From Paraburkholderia acidisoli (GTDB lineage: Bacteria; Pseudomonadota; Gammaproteobacteria; Burkholderiales; Burkholderiaceae): DNA of 64,000 bases. Made by a program: the position numbers and the translations under genes. The stretch lies in the NCBI RefSeq assembly GCF_009789675.1, contig NZ_CP046914.1, forward strand, positions 1 through 64,000, written 5' to 3'. Shown here in pieces: positions 43,915-52,149 of this stretch. Every line of letters begins with the position of its first letter. Positions within the stretch are counted from its first letter, which is position 1. A model generated the notes under the pieces. It ran no database searches, was not told where the DNA came from, and saw only the letters and a program-made list of their open reading frames with translations.

Positions 43915-45035
43915 ATACGAATGCCAATGCACCGTGGCGCTTTATCGACAGCCACGCCGGTTACGCCGACTTCTCCATCTCCGTTTCGCCCGCCATCGAG
44001 CGCGCGGTCGTGAGCGGCGAAGCGCCGCCCACCGTCTATCTCAACGTGTTCGACGGCGACAGCATCACGATCGGCGTGAACGAAGATCCGTATCAGGTGC
44101 TCGACGTCGCGTTTTGCGAGGGGCGCGATATCGTCGCGCGGCGGCGTATCAACGGCGGCGGTGCGATTTACGCGGGCGCGGGCTCGGCGTTCCTGTGCTT
44201 TTATTTGCCGCTCTCGCTGAACGGCGTGCCGCAAACGGCCACCGAGGCGTTTCCGTCGATCCTCGGTCATGTCGCCGAAAGTTTGCGCGAGCGCTTCGGG
44301 CTCGCGGCGTCGTATCGGCCGCTCAACGACGTCGAGATCGACGGCAGAAAGCTGATCGCGACCTCGCTAAAAATCGAGGGCGGTGCGATGACGTTTCGCA
44401 TTCTGCTCAACGTGAAAGCGATCGACACCGAGACCGCCGCGCGCGCGATGCCGATGGCACCCGAGAAAGTGCGCGACAAGAAACACAAGGATCTCGGTTC
44501 GCGCTACACGTATCTGGAGCACGAATTGCAGCGGCCGGTGGAGCACCGCGAACTGGTGGAGTGGGCGCACGATTGCGTGCGGCGCGCATTCGGCGGCGTG
44601 ACGCTGTCGCGCGGGGCGTTGAGCGAACGCGAGCATGCGCTGGCGCGCGATGCCGCCGCGCAATTGACGGATCGCGCGTGGTTCGTCGGCAAGAGCGAGG
44701 CGACCCGCTACGAGCCGTTCATGCTCGAAGGCGACCGCATCGGCCGCGGCCGGCGCAAGGCGCCCGCGGGTCTGATCTGGCTGAGTCTGTTGACGCGCGA
44801 CGGCACGATCGTGCGCGCCATCGTCAATGGCGATTTTCATCCGCGTCCGACCGCTTCGATCGACTGGCTCGAAGACGGCTTCGCCAATCTGCCCGCTGAA
44901 CGGGCGGCGTGTGTCGCGCACATCGAAGCGTTCATGCAACGCGGCGATGTCGAACTCGCGGGCGTCGAGGCCTCGCATCTGATCGACGCGCTCGACCTCG
45001 CGCTCGCCGAACTCGCGCGCGAGGTGGCCGCATGA
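43911..45035 (+). CDS. Lipoate-protein ligase A family protein
   Basis: A 374-residue LplA-type protein with both domains. The catalytic domain has VARRRINGGGAIYAGAG (75-91; LplA has RRSSGGGAVFHD) and NDVEIDGRKLIATSL (139-153), with Lys147 at the catalytic position. The C-terminal accessory domain shows GTIVRAIVNGDFHPRP. Family members adenylate lipoate, octanoate or biotin-like acids and transfer them to lysine. No lipoyl-domain protein is encoded nearby, so its place within an acyl-CoA degradation operon is unexpected. It overlaps both neighbours by 4 bp. Confidence 0.85.
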   Translation: MNTNANAPWRFIDSHAGYADFSISVSPAIERAVVSGEAPPTVYLNVFDGDSITIGVNEDPYQVLDVAFCEGRDIVARRRINGGGAIYAGAGSAFLCFYLPLSLNGVPQTATEAFPSILGHVAESLRERFGLAASYRPLNDVEIDGRKLIATSLKIEGGAMTFRILLNVKAIDTETAARAMPMAPEKVRDKKHKDLGSRYTYLEHELQRPVEHRELVEWAHDCVRRAFGGVTLSRGALSEREHALARDAAAQLTDRAWFVGKSEATRYEPFMLEGDRIGRGRRKAPAGLIWLSLLTRDGTIVRAIVNGDFHPRPTASIDWLEDGFANLPAERAACVAHIEAFMQRGDVELAGVEASHLIDALDLALAELAREVAA

Positions 45036-45814
45036 GCGACGAACTGTTGATCGATCACGCCGAAGGCATTACGACGCTCACGTTCAATCGCCCGCATGCG
45101 AAGAACGCGCTCGACTTGCCGATGCGCGCCGCACTGCGCGAAGCGGTCCATGCGATTCGCGCCGATCGCAACGTGCGCGCGGTGATCCTGCGCGGCAGCG
45201 AAGGCAACTTCTGCTCGGGCGGCGACGTGCGCGGCATGAACGTGGAAAGCGCCGAGGCGGGTCGCAATCGCGTGGACGATCTGCATGGCTGGGTCGCGCA
45301 ACTGCTCGAACTCGACCGCCCGGTGATCGCGGCCGTGGATGGCGTGGCGTATGGCGCGGGCTTCAGTTTCGCGCTCGCCGCCGACTTCGTGATCGCCACG
45401 CCGCGCGCGCGCTTTTGCATGCCCTTCATGAAAGTGGGCCTCGTGCCCGACTGCGGCGCGCTCTATACGCTGCCGCGCATCGTTGGGATGGCGCGCGCGC
45501 GCGACCTGATCTTCACCGCGCGCGAAGCGAATGCGGAGGAGGCGCGCGCGATGGGTATCGTGCTCGAAATCGCGGGGGCCGAAGCGCTCGACGCCCGCGC
45601 CAACGCGATCGCGCGCGCGCTCGCGAGCGCCTCGCCGGCCGCGTTCGCCTTGACCAAGCGCGCGCTGAACGCCTCGCTGACGAGCGATCTGCGCACCATG
45701 CTCGAACTCGAATCGCTCGGGCAGGGGCTCGCGTTTTCCACCGACTTTCATCGCGAAGCCGTGCAGCGTTTCCGTGACAAGGCGACGCCGCTGTTTCACT
45801 GGCCACAATCATGA
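45032..45814 (+). CDS. Enoyl-CoA hydratase/isomerase, PaaG-like
   Basis: A 260-residue crotonase-fold protein with oxyanion segments FCSGGDVRGM and GVAYGAGFSFALAAD. The hydratase glutamate of the QPE motif is replaced (MPFMKVG), whereas Asp140 in GLVPDCG matches the catalytic aspartate of PaaG and related enoyl-CoA isomerases. An isomerase or ring-opening role is therefore more likely than simple hydration. ATGA overlaps connect it to the LplA-like gene before and the MaoC gene after. Confidence 0.9.
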   Translation: MSDELLIDHAEGITTLTFNRPHAKNALDLPMRAALREAVHAIRADRNVRAVILRGSEGNFCSGGDVRGMNVESAEAGRNRVDDLHGWVAQLLELDRPVIAAVDGVAYGAGFSFALAADFVIATPRARFCMPFMKVGLVPDCGALYTLPRIVGMARARDLIFTAREANAEEARAMGIVLEIAGAEALDARANAIARALASASPAAFALTKRALNASLTSDLRTMLELESLGQGLAFSTDFHREAVQRFRDKATPLFHWPQS

Positions 45815-46689
45815 TCGACTATCTGACGCTCAAGCACTGGCATTTCGAACCGCTCGAACGCACTTACGGGCCGCACGACGCGATGCTCTACGGTCTCGGC
45901 ATCGGTTATGGCGCCGATCCGCTCGATCAGGACGATCTGCGTTTCGTCTACGAGAAAGAGCTGCGCGTGTCGCCGACCTTCGCGAACGTGCTCGGCTATC
46001 CGGGCTTCTGGGCCAAGGACCCGCGCACCGGTATCGACTGGGTCAAGCTGCTGCATGGCGAGCAGACCTTGCGCATTCACCGGCCGCTGCCGAAGGCGGC
46101 GACGGTGGTCGGCCAGTCGCGCGTCGCGCGCCTGATCGACAAAGGCGAGGGCAAGGGCGCGCTGCTGCTGATCGAACGCACGATCGTCGACAAGACGAGC
46201 GGCGAACTGCTGGCGACCGTCGAGCAACTGAACTTTCTGCGCGGCGACGGCGGCTTCAGCGCAAGCGGTCAGCCGAGCGACGACCCCATCGCCAGCCCGC
46301 CGCCGATGCCCGAGCGCGCGCCCGACGTGATCTGCGACTTGCCCACGCGTGCCGAGACCGCGCTCATCTACCGCTTGTCCGGCGACGACAACCCGTTGCA
46401 CGCGGACCCGTCGGTCGCCCGCGCGGCGGGCTTCGAGCGGCCCATTCTGCACGGTCTCGCGACCTATGCCGTCGCGGGCCGCGCGGTGCTCAAGCATGCG
46501 TGCGAGAGCGATCCCGCCCGGCTGGCGCTGCTGCACACGCGCTTCACCGCGCCCGTGTATCCGGGCGAAACGATCCGCACCGAACTGTGGATCGACGGCA
46601 GCACGGTGCGCTTTCGCGCGAGATCGCTCGAACGCGACGTGATCGTGTTGAACAGCGGCACCGCCGAACTGCGTGCAACCGGAGACTGA
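45811..46689 (+). CDS. MaoC family dehydratase (double hot-dog)
   Basis: A 292-residue (R)-specific enoyl-CoA hydratase-type protein. An N-terminal MaoC-like half (about 1-145) is followed by the catalytic hot-dog with Asp192 and His197 in GDDNPLHADP and GFERPILHGLATYA. Expected to add water to a 2-enoyl-CoA giving a (3R)-hydroxyacyl-CoA, in step with the SDR at 39263. It is translationally coupled to the PaaG-like gene. Confidence 0.92.
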   Translation: MIDYLTLKHWHFEPLERTYGPHDAMLYGLGIGYGADPLDQDDLRFVYEKELRVSPTFANVLGYPGFWAKDPRTGIDWVKLLHGEQTLRIHRPLPKAATVVGQSRVARLIDKGEGKGALLLIERTIVDKTSGELLATVEQLNFLRGDGGFSASGQPSDDPIASPPPMPERAPDVICDLPTRAETALIYRLSGDDNPLHADPSVARAAGFERPILHGLATYAVAGRAVLKHACESDPARLALLHTRFTAPVYPGETIRTELWIDGSTVRFRARSLERDVIVLNSGTAELRATGD

Positions 46690-46693
46690 CGCC

Positions 46694-47497
46694 ATGCCTC
46701 GCCAACCGAAACCGCTCGTGCGTTCCGATATCGCCTACAGCACGCCCGAGCGCATCAGCGTACGCGGCAAAGACTTGCCGAACGAGATTCTCGGTCACAT
46801 GAATCTGGGCGATTTCGCCTATTTCCAGCTGACCGGCAAGACCGCGACGCCGCAGCAGTCGGCCATGTTCAACGCGCTCGTCATCACGCTCGTGGAGCAC
46901 GGCATGACCCCCAGCGCGATCGCGGCGCGCATGACCTATGCGGGCGCGCCCGAGTCGTTGCAGGCGGCCGTGGCGGCCGGTTTGTGCGGACTCGGCTCGG
47001 TGTTCGTGGGCAGCATGGAAGGCGCGTGCCGCATGCTGTACGAAGCGTTGCCCGCCGATCGCGGCGACGACTCCGATCTGGCAACGCTCGCGCGCGACAC
47101 GGTCGCCGCGTATCGCGAGCGCGGCGCGATCGTGCCGGGGCTCGGCCATCCGCTGCACAAACCCATCGATCCGCGTACGCCGCGCCTCTTCGAACTCGCC
47201 GCGCAAAACGGCATGTCGGGCCGCTACGTGAAGTTGATGCAATTGATCGGCGACGAAGCGGCGCGCGTGACGGGCAAGGCGCTGCCGGTGAACGCCACGG
47301 GCGCGCTCGGCGCGATTTGCTGCGAGTTCGGTTTTCCGTGGCGCATCGTGCGCGGCTTCGGCGTGATGGCGCGCGCGATCGGACTCGTCGGTCATATTCT
47401 CGAAGAAGGCGAGCGGCCGATGGCGGTCGAATTGTGGCAGCGCGTGGAAGACGAGGCGTCCGCGCATTTGCGCGAGCCGCACGAGGAAAAGCCCTGA
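46694..47497 (+). CDS. Citryl-CoA lyase-like protein (citrate synthase superfamily)
   Basis: A 267-residue, short citrate-synthase-fold protein. The loop GLGHPLHKPIDPRTPR (149-164) holds the conserved His152. The first catalytic histidine of citrate synthase (LHGGANE region) is absent: the equivalent stretch reads GSVFVGSMEG (101-110). The C-terminal part VNATGALGAICCEFG and GLVGHILEE resembles the lyase domain of ATP-citrate lyase. It probably cleaves or forms a citryl- or citramalyl-type CoA ester. The gene follows maoC by 4 bp with a GGAG site and closes this operon segment. Confidence 0.8.
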   Translation: MPRQPKPLVRSDIAYSTPERISVRGKDLPNEILGHMNLGDFAYFQLTGKTATPQQSAMFNALVITLVEHGMTPSAIAARMTYAGAPESLQAAVAAGLCGLGSVFVGSMEGACRMLYEALPADRGDDSDLATLARDTVAAYRERGAIVPGLGHPLHKPIDPRTPRLFELAAQNGMSGRYVKLMQLIGDEAARVTGKALPVNATGALGAICCEFGFPWRIVRGFGVMARAIGLVGHILEEGERPMAVELWQRVEDEASAHLREPHEEKP

Positions 47498-47653
47498 AAA
47501 CGCGGCACTTTCACGTGGCTTAAGCGGGCGTTCACGAGAAAGAAAGCCACGCACGCGCGGCACGCGTGATACTCGCCACCACGTCGTGCGGAACCTGAGA
47601 GACACGATCGCGAAAAGCGAACCACAACAATCAGAACCACGGAGACACGACCC

Positions 47654-48847
47654 ATGTCATCGACGAAGCGAAGGCTTCGCGCCGCGTGGGGCAGGCGCGC
47701 GCTCGCGCTTGCCGCGCTCACGGCTTTCACGGCGCTCACGGCGTTGAGCGCGCTCACGGCGCAAGAAGTGCGAGCGGTGCAAGCCGAACCGCCCGCGCCG
47801 CTCACCCTGGGCGCGCTGTTGCCGCTGAGCGGGCCGAACGCCGAATACGGTCAGACGTTCGGCTCGGGCGCCGACCTGGCGGTGGCGCACGTGAACGCCG
47901 ACAAGCTGCTGAAAGAACCGCTGGCGCTGCGTTACGAAGACAGCCAGGCTTTGCCGATGCAAGGCGTGCTCGGCATGAACAAGCTCGTGAACGTGTACGA
48001 GACGCCGTTCGTGCTGACCGGTTTCACCGGCGTTTCGAAAGCCATCGCGCCGCTCGCGCGCCGCAGCAAGACCGTCGCGGTGAATGGCGGCGGCGTCGGT
48101 CCCGACCTCGCGCAACTCGGCCCGTACTTCTGGAACGTGATCCCGCTCGCCAACTCCGAAGTGCGCGCGATCGTGCCGTATCTCGTCACGCAGAAGCACT
48201 TGAAGCGCTTCGTGCTGATCTATGTGGACGACCCGCTCGGCCAGTCGATCAATCAGGAACTCGCGCAGGATTTGCCGCCCGCAGGCGGCCAACTCGTGTC
48301 GTCGTTCGCGGTGCCCGCGGCGGCGCAGCAGTTCGGCGGCGTGGTCGCGCGCGTGCGTGACGCCAGGCCGGACCTGATCTTCATCGCCTCGTACGGCGCG
48401 CAGCAATCGCAGATCGTCAAGCAGTTGCGCGACAACGGCGTGAACCAGCAGCTCGCGAGTTATTCGGCGTTCAGCATTCCGGCCATCAACGCGCTGCCCG
48501 AGGCGAAGGGCGCGCTCTACACCACGCAGCGTTTCGACTGGAACGCGCCGGACAAGCTGACACAGCGTTTCGTGGCCGACTACCGCGCGAAGTACGGCCG
48601 CAAGCCAACGGCATACGCGGCGAACTACTACAACGCGGTGCGTCTCTTCGCGATGCTCGCGGCCAGACTCGAGGCGCAGGGCGAGCCGGTGACGGGCGCG
48701 AATCTGCTCGCGGCCCGCAATGCCATGCAGCATTTCGATCTCGTGGGCGGCAGCGTCTCGTTCGATGCCAACGGCACCGTGCGCGCGCCCATCCAGATCA
48801 ACGAGATCGACGGCGCGGGCGGCACGGTCGTGTCGACCACGCAGTAA
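47654..48847 (+). CDS. Branched-chain-type ABC transporter substrate-binding protein
   Basis: A 397-residue LivJ-type periplasmic protein. The signal region is long and repetitive (ALTAFTALTALSALTA) because of repeated GCGCTCACGGC units in the DNA; the mature part starts near APLTLGALLPLSGPNAEYG. It differs clearly from the two binding proteins of the first transporter, so this importer should have another specificity. The 156-bp gap before it shows no clear terminator or promoter. Confidence 0.92.
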   Translation: MSSTKRRLRAAWGRRALALAALTAFTALTALSALTAQEVRAVQAEPPAPLTLGALLPLSGPNAEYGQTFGSGADLAVAHVNADKLLKEPLALRYEDSQALPMQGVLGMNKLVNVYETPFVLTGFTGVSKAIAPLARRSKTVAVNGGGVGPDLAQLGPYFWNVIPLANSEVRAIVPYLVTQKHLKRFVLIYVDDPLGQSINQELAQDLPPAGGQLVSSFAVPAAAQQFGGVVARVRDARPDLIFIASYGAQQSQIVKQLRDNGVNQQLASYSAFSIPAINALPEAKGALYTTQRFDWNAPDKLTQRFVADYRAKYGRKPTAYAANYYNAVRLFAMLAARLEAQGEPVTGANLLAARNAMQHFDLVGGSVSFDANGTVRAPIQINEIDGAGGTVVSTTQ

Positions 48848-48860
48848 CGGAGGCGACCGC

Positions 48861-49733
48861 ATGCTCTTCATTCAACTGCTCGTCAACGGCATTCAGCTCG
48901 GCGCGCTCTATGCGCTGACCGCCGGCGGTTTCTCGCTCATTTTCGGCGCGACGCGCATCTTCCACTTCGCGCATGGCGCGGCGTTCATGGTCGCCGGCTA
49001 CGGCTTCTACGAGATTTACGCGAAGCTGCATTGGCCCTGGTATGTCGCGCTGGTGATCGCGGCGCTGGTGACGGTGGCGTTCGGCGTGCTGCTCGACCGG
49101 CTCGTGTATCAGCCGATCAAGCGTCACGAGAACTCGTTCTTCACGCTGTTCGCGGGCGCGTTCGGCGTGGGCATCGTGGTGCAGAACCTGATCGCCTTCT
49201 TCTTCGGGCGCGGCTTCGTGGCGATTCCTTCGCCGTTGTCCAAGGGCGTCGAAGTCGCGAGCGGGCTTTACGTTTCGCCGCTCGCGGGCATCGCGGTGGT
49301 CACGGCCATCGTCGGCTTCATGGCGCTCTCCACGTTTCTTTCGCGCAGTCAGACCGGCATTGCGTTGCGCGCGCTCGCCGATAGCCCCGAACTCGTGCGC
49401 GCGTTCGGCATGTCGCCGCAGCGGTTGTCGCAAGTCGCCTTCGCACTCGGTTCGCTCGCGGTCGTGCCCGCGGCCATTCTGTCCGGCGCGAGCGCGGGGC
49501 TGAACCCGGCGGCGGGCAGCCACGTGATGCTCATCAGCCTCGCCGCGACCATCGTGGGCGGGGTGGGCAGTCTGCGCGGCGCCGCGTGCGCGGGTCTGCT
49601 GCTCGGCCTCGCGGAAAGTCTCGCGCTCGCGTGGTTCAGCTCGCAATGGAGCGAAGCCGTGGTGTTCGTCGTGCTGTTCCTGTTCATCCTGTTCCGTCCG
49701 TCCGGCTTCTTCGGACGCGCGCTGGTTCACTGA
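48861..49733 (+). CDS. Branched-chain-type ABC transporter permease (LivH family)
   Basis: A 290-residue inner-membrane permease. LLVNGIQLGALYALTAGGFSL and ATRIFHFAHGAAFMVAGYG identify the LivH family, and the coupling loop is ALADSPELVRAFGMSPQRL. GGAGG precedes the ATG. It is followed 15 bp later by the livM-like gene and belongs to the second complete importer. Confidence 0.93.
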   Translation: MLFIQLLVNGIQLGALYALTAGGFSLIFGATRIFHFAHGAAFMVAGYGFYEIYAKLHWPWYVALVIAALVTVAFGVLLDRLVYQPIKRHENSFFTLFAGAFGVGIVVQNLIAFFFGRGFVAIPSPLSKGVEVASGLYVSPLAGIAVVTAIVGFMALSTFLSRSQTGIALRALADSPELVRAFGMSPQRLSQVAFALGSLAVVPAAILSGASAGLNPAAGSHVMLISLAATIVGGVGSLRGAACAGLLLGLAESLALAWFSSQWSEAVVFVVLFLFILFRPSGFFGRALVH

Positions 49734-49748
49734 CGCGAGGGCGCTTCC

Positions 49749-50648
49749 ATGCTGGCTTATTTGCAGAATCTCGCGGTGCTCGTCTGCGTGAACGCGATCC
49801 TCGCGATGACGCTCAATTTCCTGATGGGTTACGCGGGCATTTTTTCGCTCGCGCATGCGGTGTTTTTCGGCGTTGGCGCGTATACGGCGGCGGTCGTCTC
49901 GATGCACGTGACGCCCGACGTGTTCGTCTGCGCGATTGCGTCGATGGCGCTCTCGGGCGCGTTGTCGCTCGCGCTCGCGTTGCCCGCGTTGCGCGTGCGC
50001 GGCGAGTATTTCGTGGCGGCCTCGCTCGGCTTGCAGATGCTCGGCGTGACCGTGTTTTCCGAATGGCGCTCGGTCACGGGCGGCCTTGGCGGGATCACCA
50101 ACATTCCGTCGCCCACGGTGTTCGGTCACGCCATCGACACCTCGAACGGCTTCTTCCTGCTCGCGGTCGCGTTTCTCGCGCTGGTGGGCGTGGTGTTGTG
50201 GCTGCTGGTGCGTTCGAGCTTCGGCCGCAATCTGCAGGCGATCCGCGACAGCGAGTCGGCGGCGCTCGCGCTCGGCAAGAACGTGAAGGCGATCAAGACG
50301 CTCTCCGTGGTGGTGTCGGCCGCGCTCGCCGCGACGGCGGGCGTGGTCTACACGTTCTATCTCAGCTTCATCAACGTCGAAGGCTTCACGCTCGATCTTT
50401 CCGTGTTGCTGATGGCGATGGTCATCATCGGCGGCACCGGCTCGCTGTTCGGTCCGCTGATCGGCGCGGCGCTGCTGATGCTGCTGCCCGCCGCGCTGAG
50501 CTTCGTGCCGGGTCTGCCGCAGGCGGAAGTCGGCCTCGTGCAGCAGGCGGTCTACGGCCTCGTGATGGTGCTCCTGATGATCTACCGGCCGGGCGGGATC
50601 GTCGGCGCGGGCAAGCGGCAACGTACGGTGAAAGGAGGCGCGCAATGA
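49749..50648 (+). CDS. Branched-chain-type ABC transporter permease (LivM family)
   Basis: A 299-residue permease with the LivM mark LMGYAGIFSLAHAVFFGVGAY and coupling loop IRDSESAALALGKNVKAIK. Its stop overlaps the next ATPase gene by 4 bp. It forms the membrane channel with the LivH protein at 48861. Confidence 0.93.
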   Translation: MLAYLQNLAVLVCVNAILAMTLNFLMGYAGIFSLAHAVFFGVGAYTAAVVSMHVTPDVFVCAIASMALSGALSLALALPALRVRGEYFVAASLGLQMLGVTVFSEWRSVTGGLGGITNIPSPTVFGHAIDTSNGFFLLAVAFLALVGVVLWLLVRSSFGRNLQAIRDSESAALALGKNVKAIKTLSVVVSAALAATAGVVYTFYLSFINVEGFTLDLSVLLMAMVIIGGTGSLFGPLIGAALLMLLPAALSFVPGLPQAEVGLVQQAVYGLVMVLLMIYRPGGIVGAGKRQRTVKGGAQ

Positions 50649-51439
50649 GCACGACCCCGCTTGCCGATGTGTCTCCCGCGCAGGATGCGGCCACGCAGCC
50701 GGTGCTGCTCGAAGTGCGTCAACTGGGCAAGCGCTTCGGCGGCTTGCAGGCGGTGTCGGACGTATCGCTCTCGCTGCGCGGCGGCATCGTGACCACACTG
50801 ATCGGCCCGAACGGCGCGGGCAAGACCACGCTGTTCAATCTCATCACCGGCCATCTGAAGCCGAGTACCGGCGACGTGCTGTTGCGCGGCGAGTCGATCG
50901 CGGGCCGCGAGCCGTGGCGTATCGCGCGCGCGGGCGTTGGCCGCACGTTTCAGGACTTGCGCCTGTTTTCGCAGATGACGGTGCGCGAGAACATCTTGAC
51001 CGCGATGGAACAAAGCTCGTGGTTGTGGCAACCGGGCGGGCGCGGCGCACGCGACGCGCGCGACGAGAAAGTGCGCGCGATTCTCGACACCACGCACTTG
51101 CAGTCTCTCGCTGAGGCGCGCGCCATCGATCTCGCCTACGCCGAGCGCAAGTTTCTCTCGGTGGCGCGGCTGATCGCGAGCAACGCGAAGATCTGGCTGC
51201 TCGACGAACCCGCGTCGGGTCTCGATCCGCGCTCGTACGAGCGCTTCGTCGCGCTGCTGCGCGCGCAGGTGAAAGAGGGCGTGACGGTCTGCATCATCGA
51301 GCACAACCTCGACGTGGTGTCGAACGTGTCCGACCGCGTGGCGTTCCTCGATCAAGGGCGCCTGCTTGCCGAAGGCGCGCCGCAAGACGTGCTCGCCGAT
51401 GCACGGCTCGCATCGATCTATTTCGGGGAGACCGCATGA
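50645..51439 (+). CDS. ABC transporter ATP-binding protein (LivG family, degenerate signature)
   Basis: A 264-residue ATPase with Walker A GPNGAGKTT (54-62), Walker B IWLLDEPASGLD and switch IIEHNLDVV. As in the other LivG-type protein of this window the ABC signature is altered, reading LAYAERKFLSVARLIA (163-178) instead of LSxGQ. It carries an extra polar N-terminal stretch of about 18 residues. It overlaps both neighbouring genes by 4 bp. Confidence 0.92.
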   Translation: MSTTPLADVSPAQDAATQPVLLEVRQLGKRFGGLQAVSDVSLSLRGGIVTTLIGPNGAGKTTLFNLITGHLKPSTGDVLLRGESIAGREPWRIARAGVGRTFQDLRLFSQMTVRENILTAMEQSSWLWQPGGRGARDARDEKVRAILDTTHLQSLAEARAIDLAYAERKFLSVARLIASNAKIWLLDEPASGLDPRSYERFVALLRAQVKEGVTVCIIEHNLDVVSNVSDRVAFLDQGRLLAEGAPQDVLADARLASIYFGETA

Positions 51440-52149
51440 GCGCACCGATCCTGCAAACGCGCGCGCTGACGGCCGGTTACGGCGGCCGCGCGGTGCTCAA
51501 CGGCATCGACATGACCTTGCGCGAGAACGAAGTACTGTGCCTGCTCGGCCATAACGGCGCCGGTAAATCGACGCTCGTGAAAACGCTGTTCGGCCTGATG
51601 GCGCAAAGCGGCGGCGAGGTGTTCGTCGACGGCGCGAAGCGCGAGCGGCAGAGCGTGCGCGCTTCCACGGCGGCGGGCATCGCGCTCGTGCCGGAAGGGC
51701 GTGGCGTGTTTCCGAGTCTTTCTGTCGAAGAAGTGCTGAAGCTTGGCCTCTGGTCCGCCGACGTGCCGCCTGCCGAACACGCGGCGCGGCTCGACTGGGT
51801 CATGGCCGTGCTGCCCGACATCAAGCGCTTCTACAAACAGCGCGCGGGGTCGCTCTCGGGCGGCCAGCAGCAGATGGTGTCGATCGGCCGCGCGTTGCTG
51901 TCGCGGCCGCGCTGCCTGCTGATGGACGAACCGTCGATCGGTCTCGCGCCCAAGCTGTTCCAGGATCTGCTCGGCCCGATCCGCCAGTTGCAGCAGGACA
52001 CCCGCATGTCGATCCTGCTCGTCGAACAGAACGTGCGCGAAGCGCTCAAGGTCAGCGACCGCGTCGTGGTGATGAAGTCCGGCTCGCTGATCCGCGAGGC
52101 GCTGCCGGGCGAACTCGATACCAATGCGAAACTGATGGAGCTTTACTGA
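51436..52149 (+). CDS. ABC transporter ATP-binding protein (LivF family)
   Basis: A 237-residue ATPase with Walker A GHNGAGKST, intact signature LSGGQQQMVSIGRAL and Walker B CLLMDEPSIGLAPKL. It completes the second importer with a normal catalytic site that can compensate for the degenerate partner at 50645. Its stop overlaps the acyl-CoA synthetase start by one base, tying transport to substrate activation. Confidence 0.94.
   Translation: MSAPILQTRALTAGYGGRAVLNGIDMTLRENEVLCLLGHNGAGKSTLVKTLFGLMAQSGGEVFVDGAKRERQSVRASTAAGIALVPEGRGVFPSLSVEEVLKLGLWSADVPPAEHAARLDWVMAVLPDIKRFYKQRAGSLSGGQQQMVSIGRALLSRPRCLLMDEPSIGLAPKLFQDLLGPIRQLQQDTRMSILLVEQNVREALKVSDRVVVMKSGSLIREALPGELDTNAKLMELY

Noticed and set aside
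39760..43932. Very long open frame (about 1390 codons) on the minus strand
   Set aside because: It runs antisense across the SDR, CoA-transferase, thiolase and PaaK-like genes, has a His/Arg/Ala-rich composition without domains, and arises because stop codons are rare opposite GC-rich genes.
47700..47770. Repeated GCGCTCACGGC units as a regulatory repeat array
   Set aside because: They lie within the coding sequence of a signal peptide and encode its Ala-Leu-Thr repeats.
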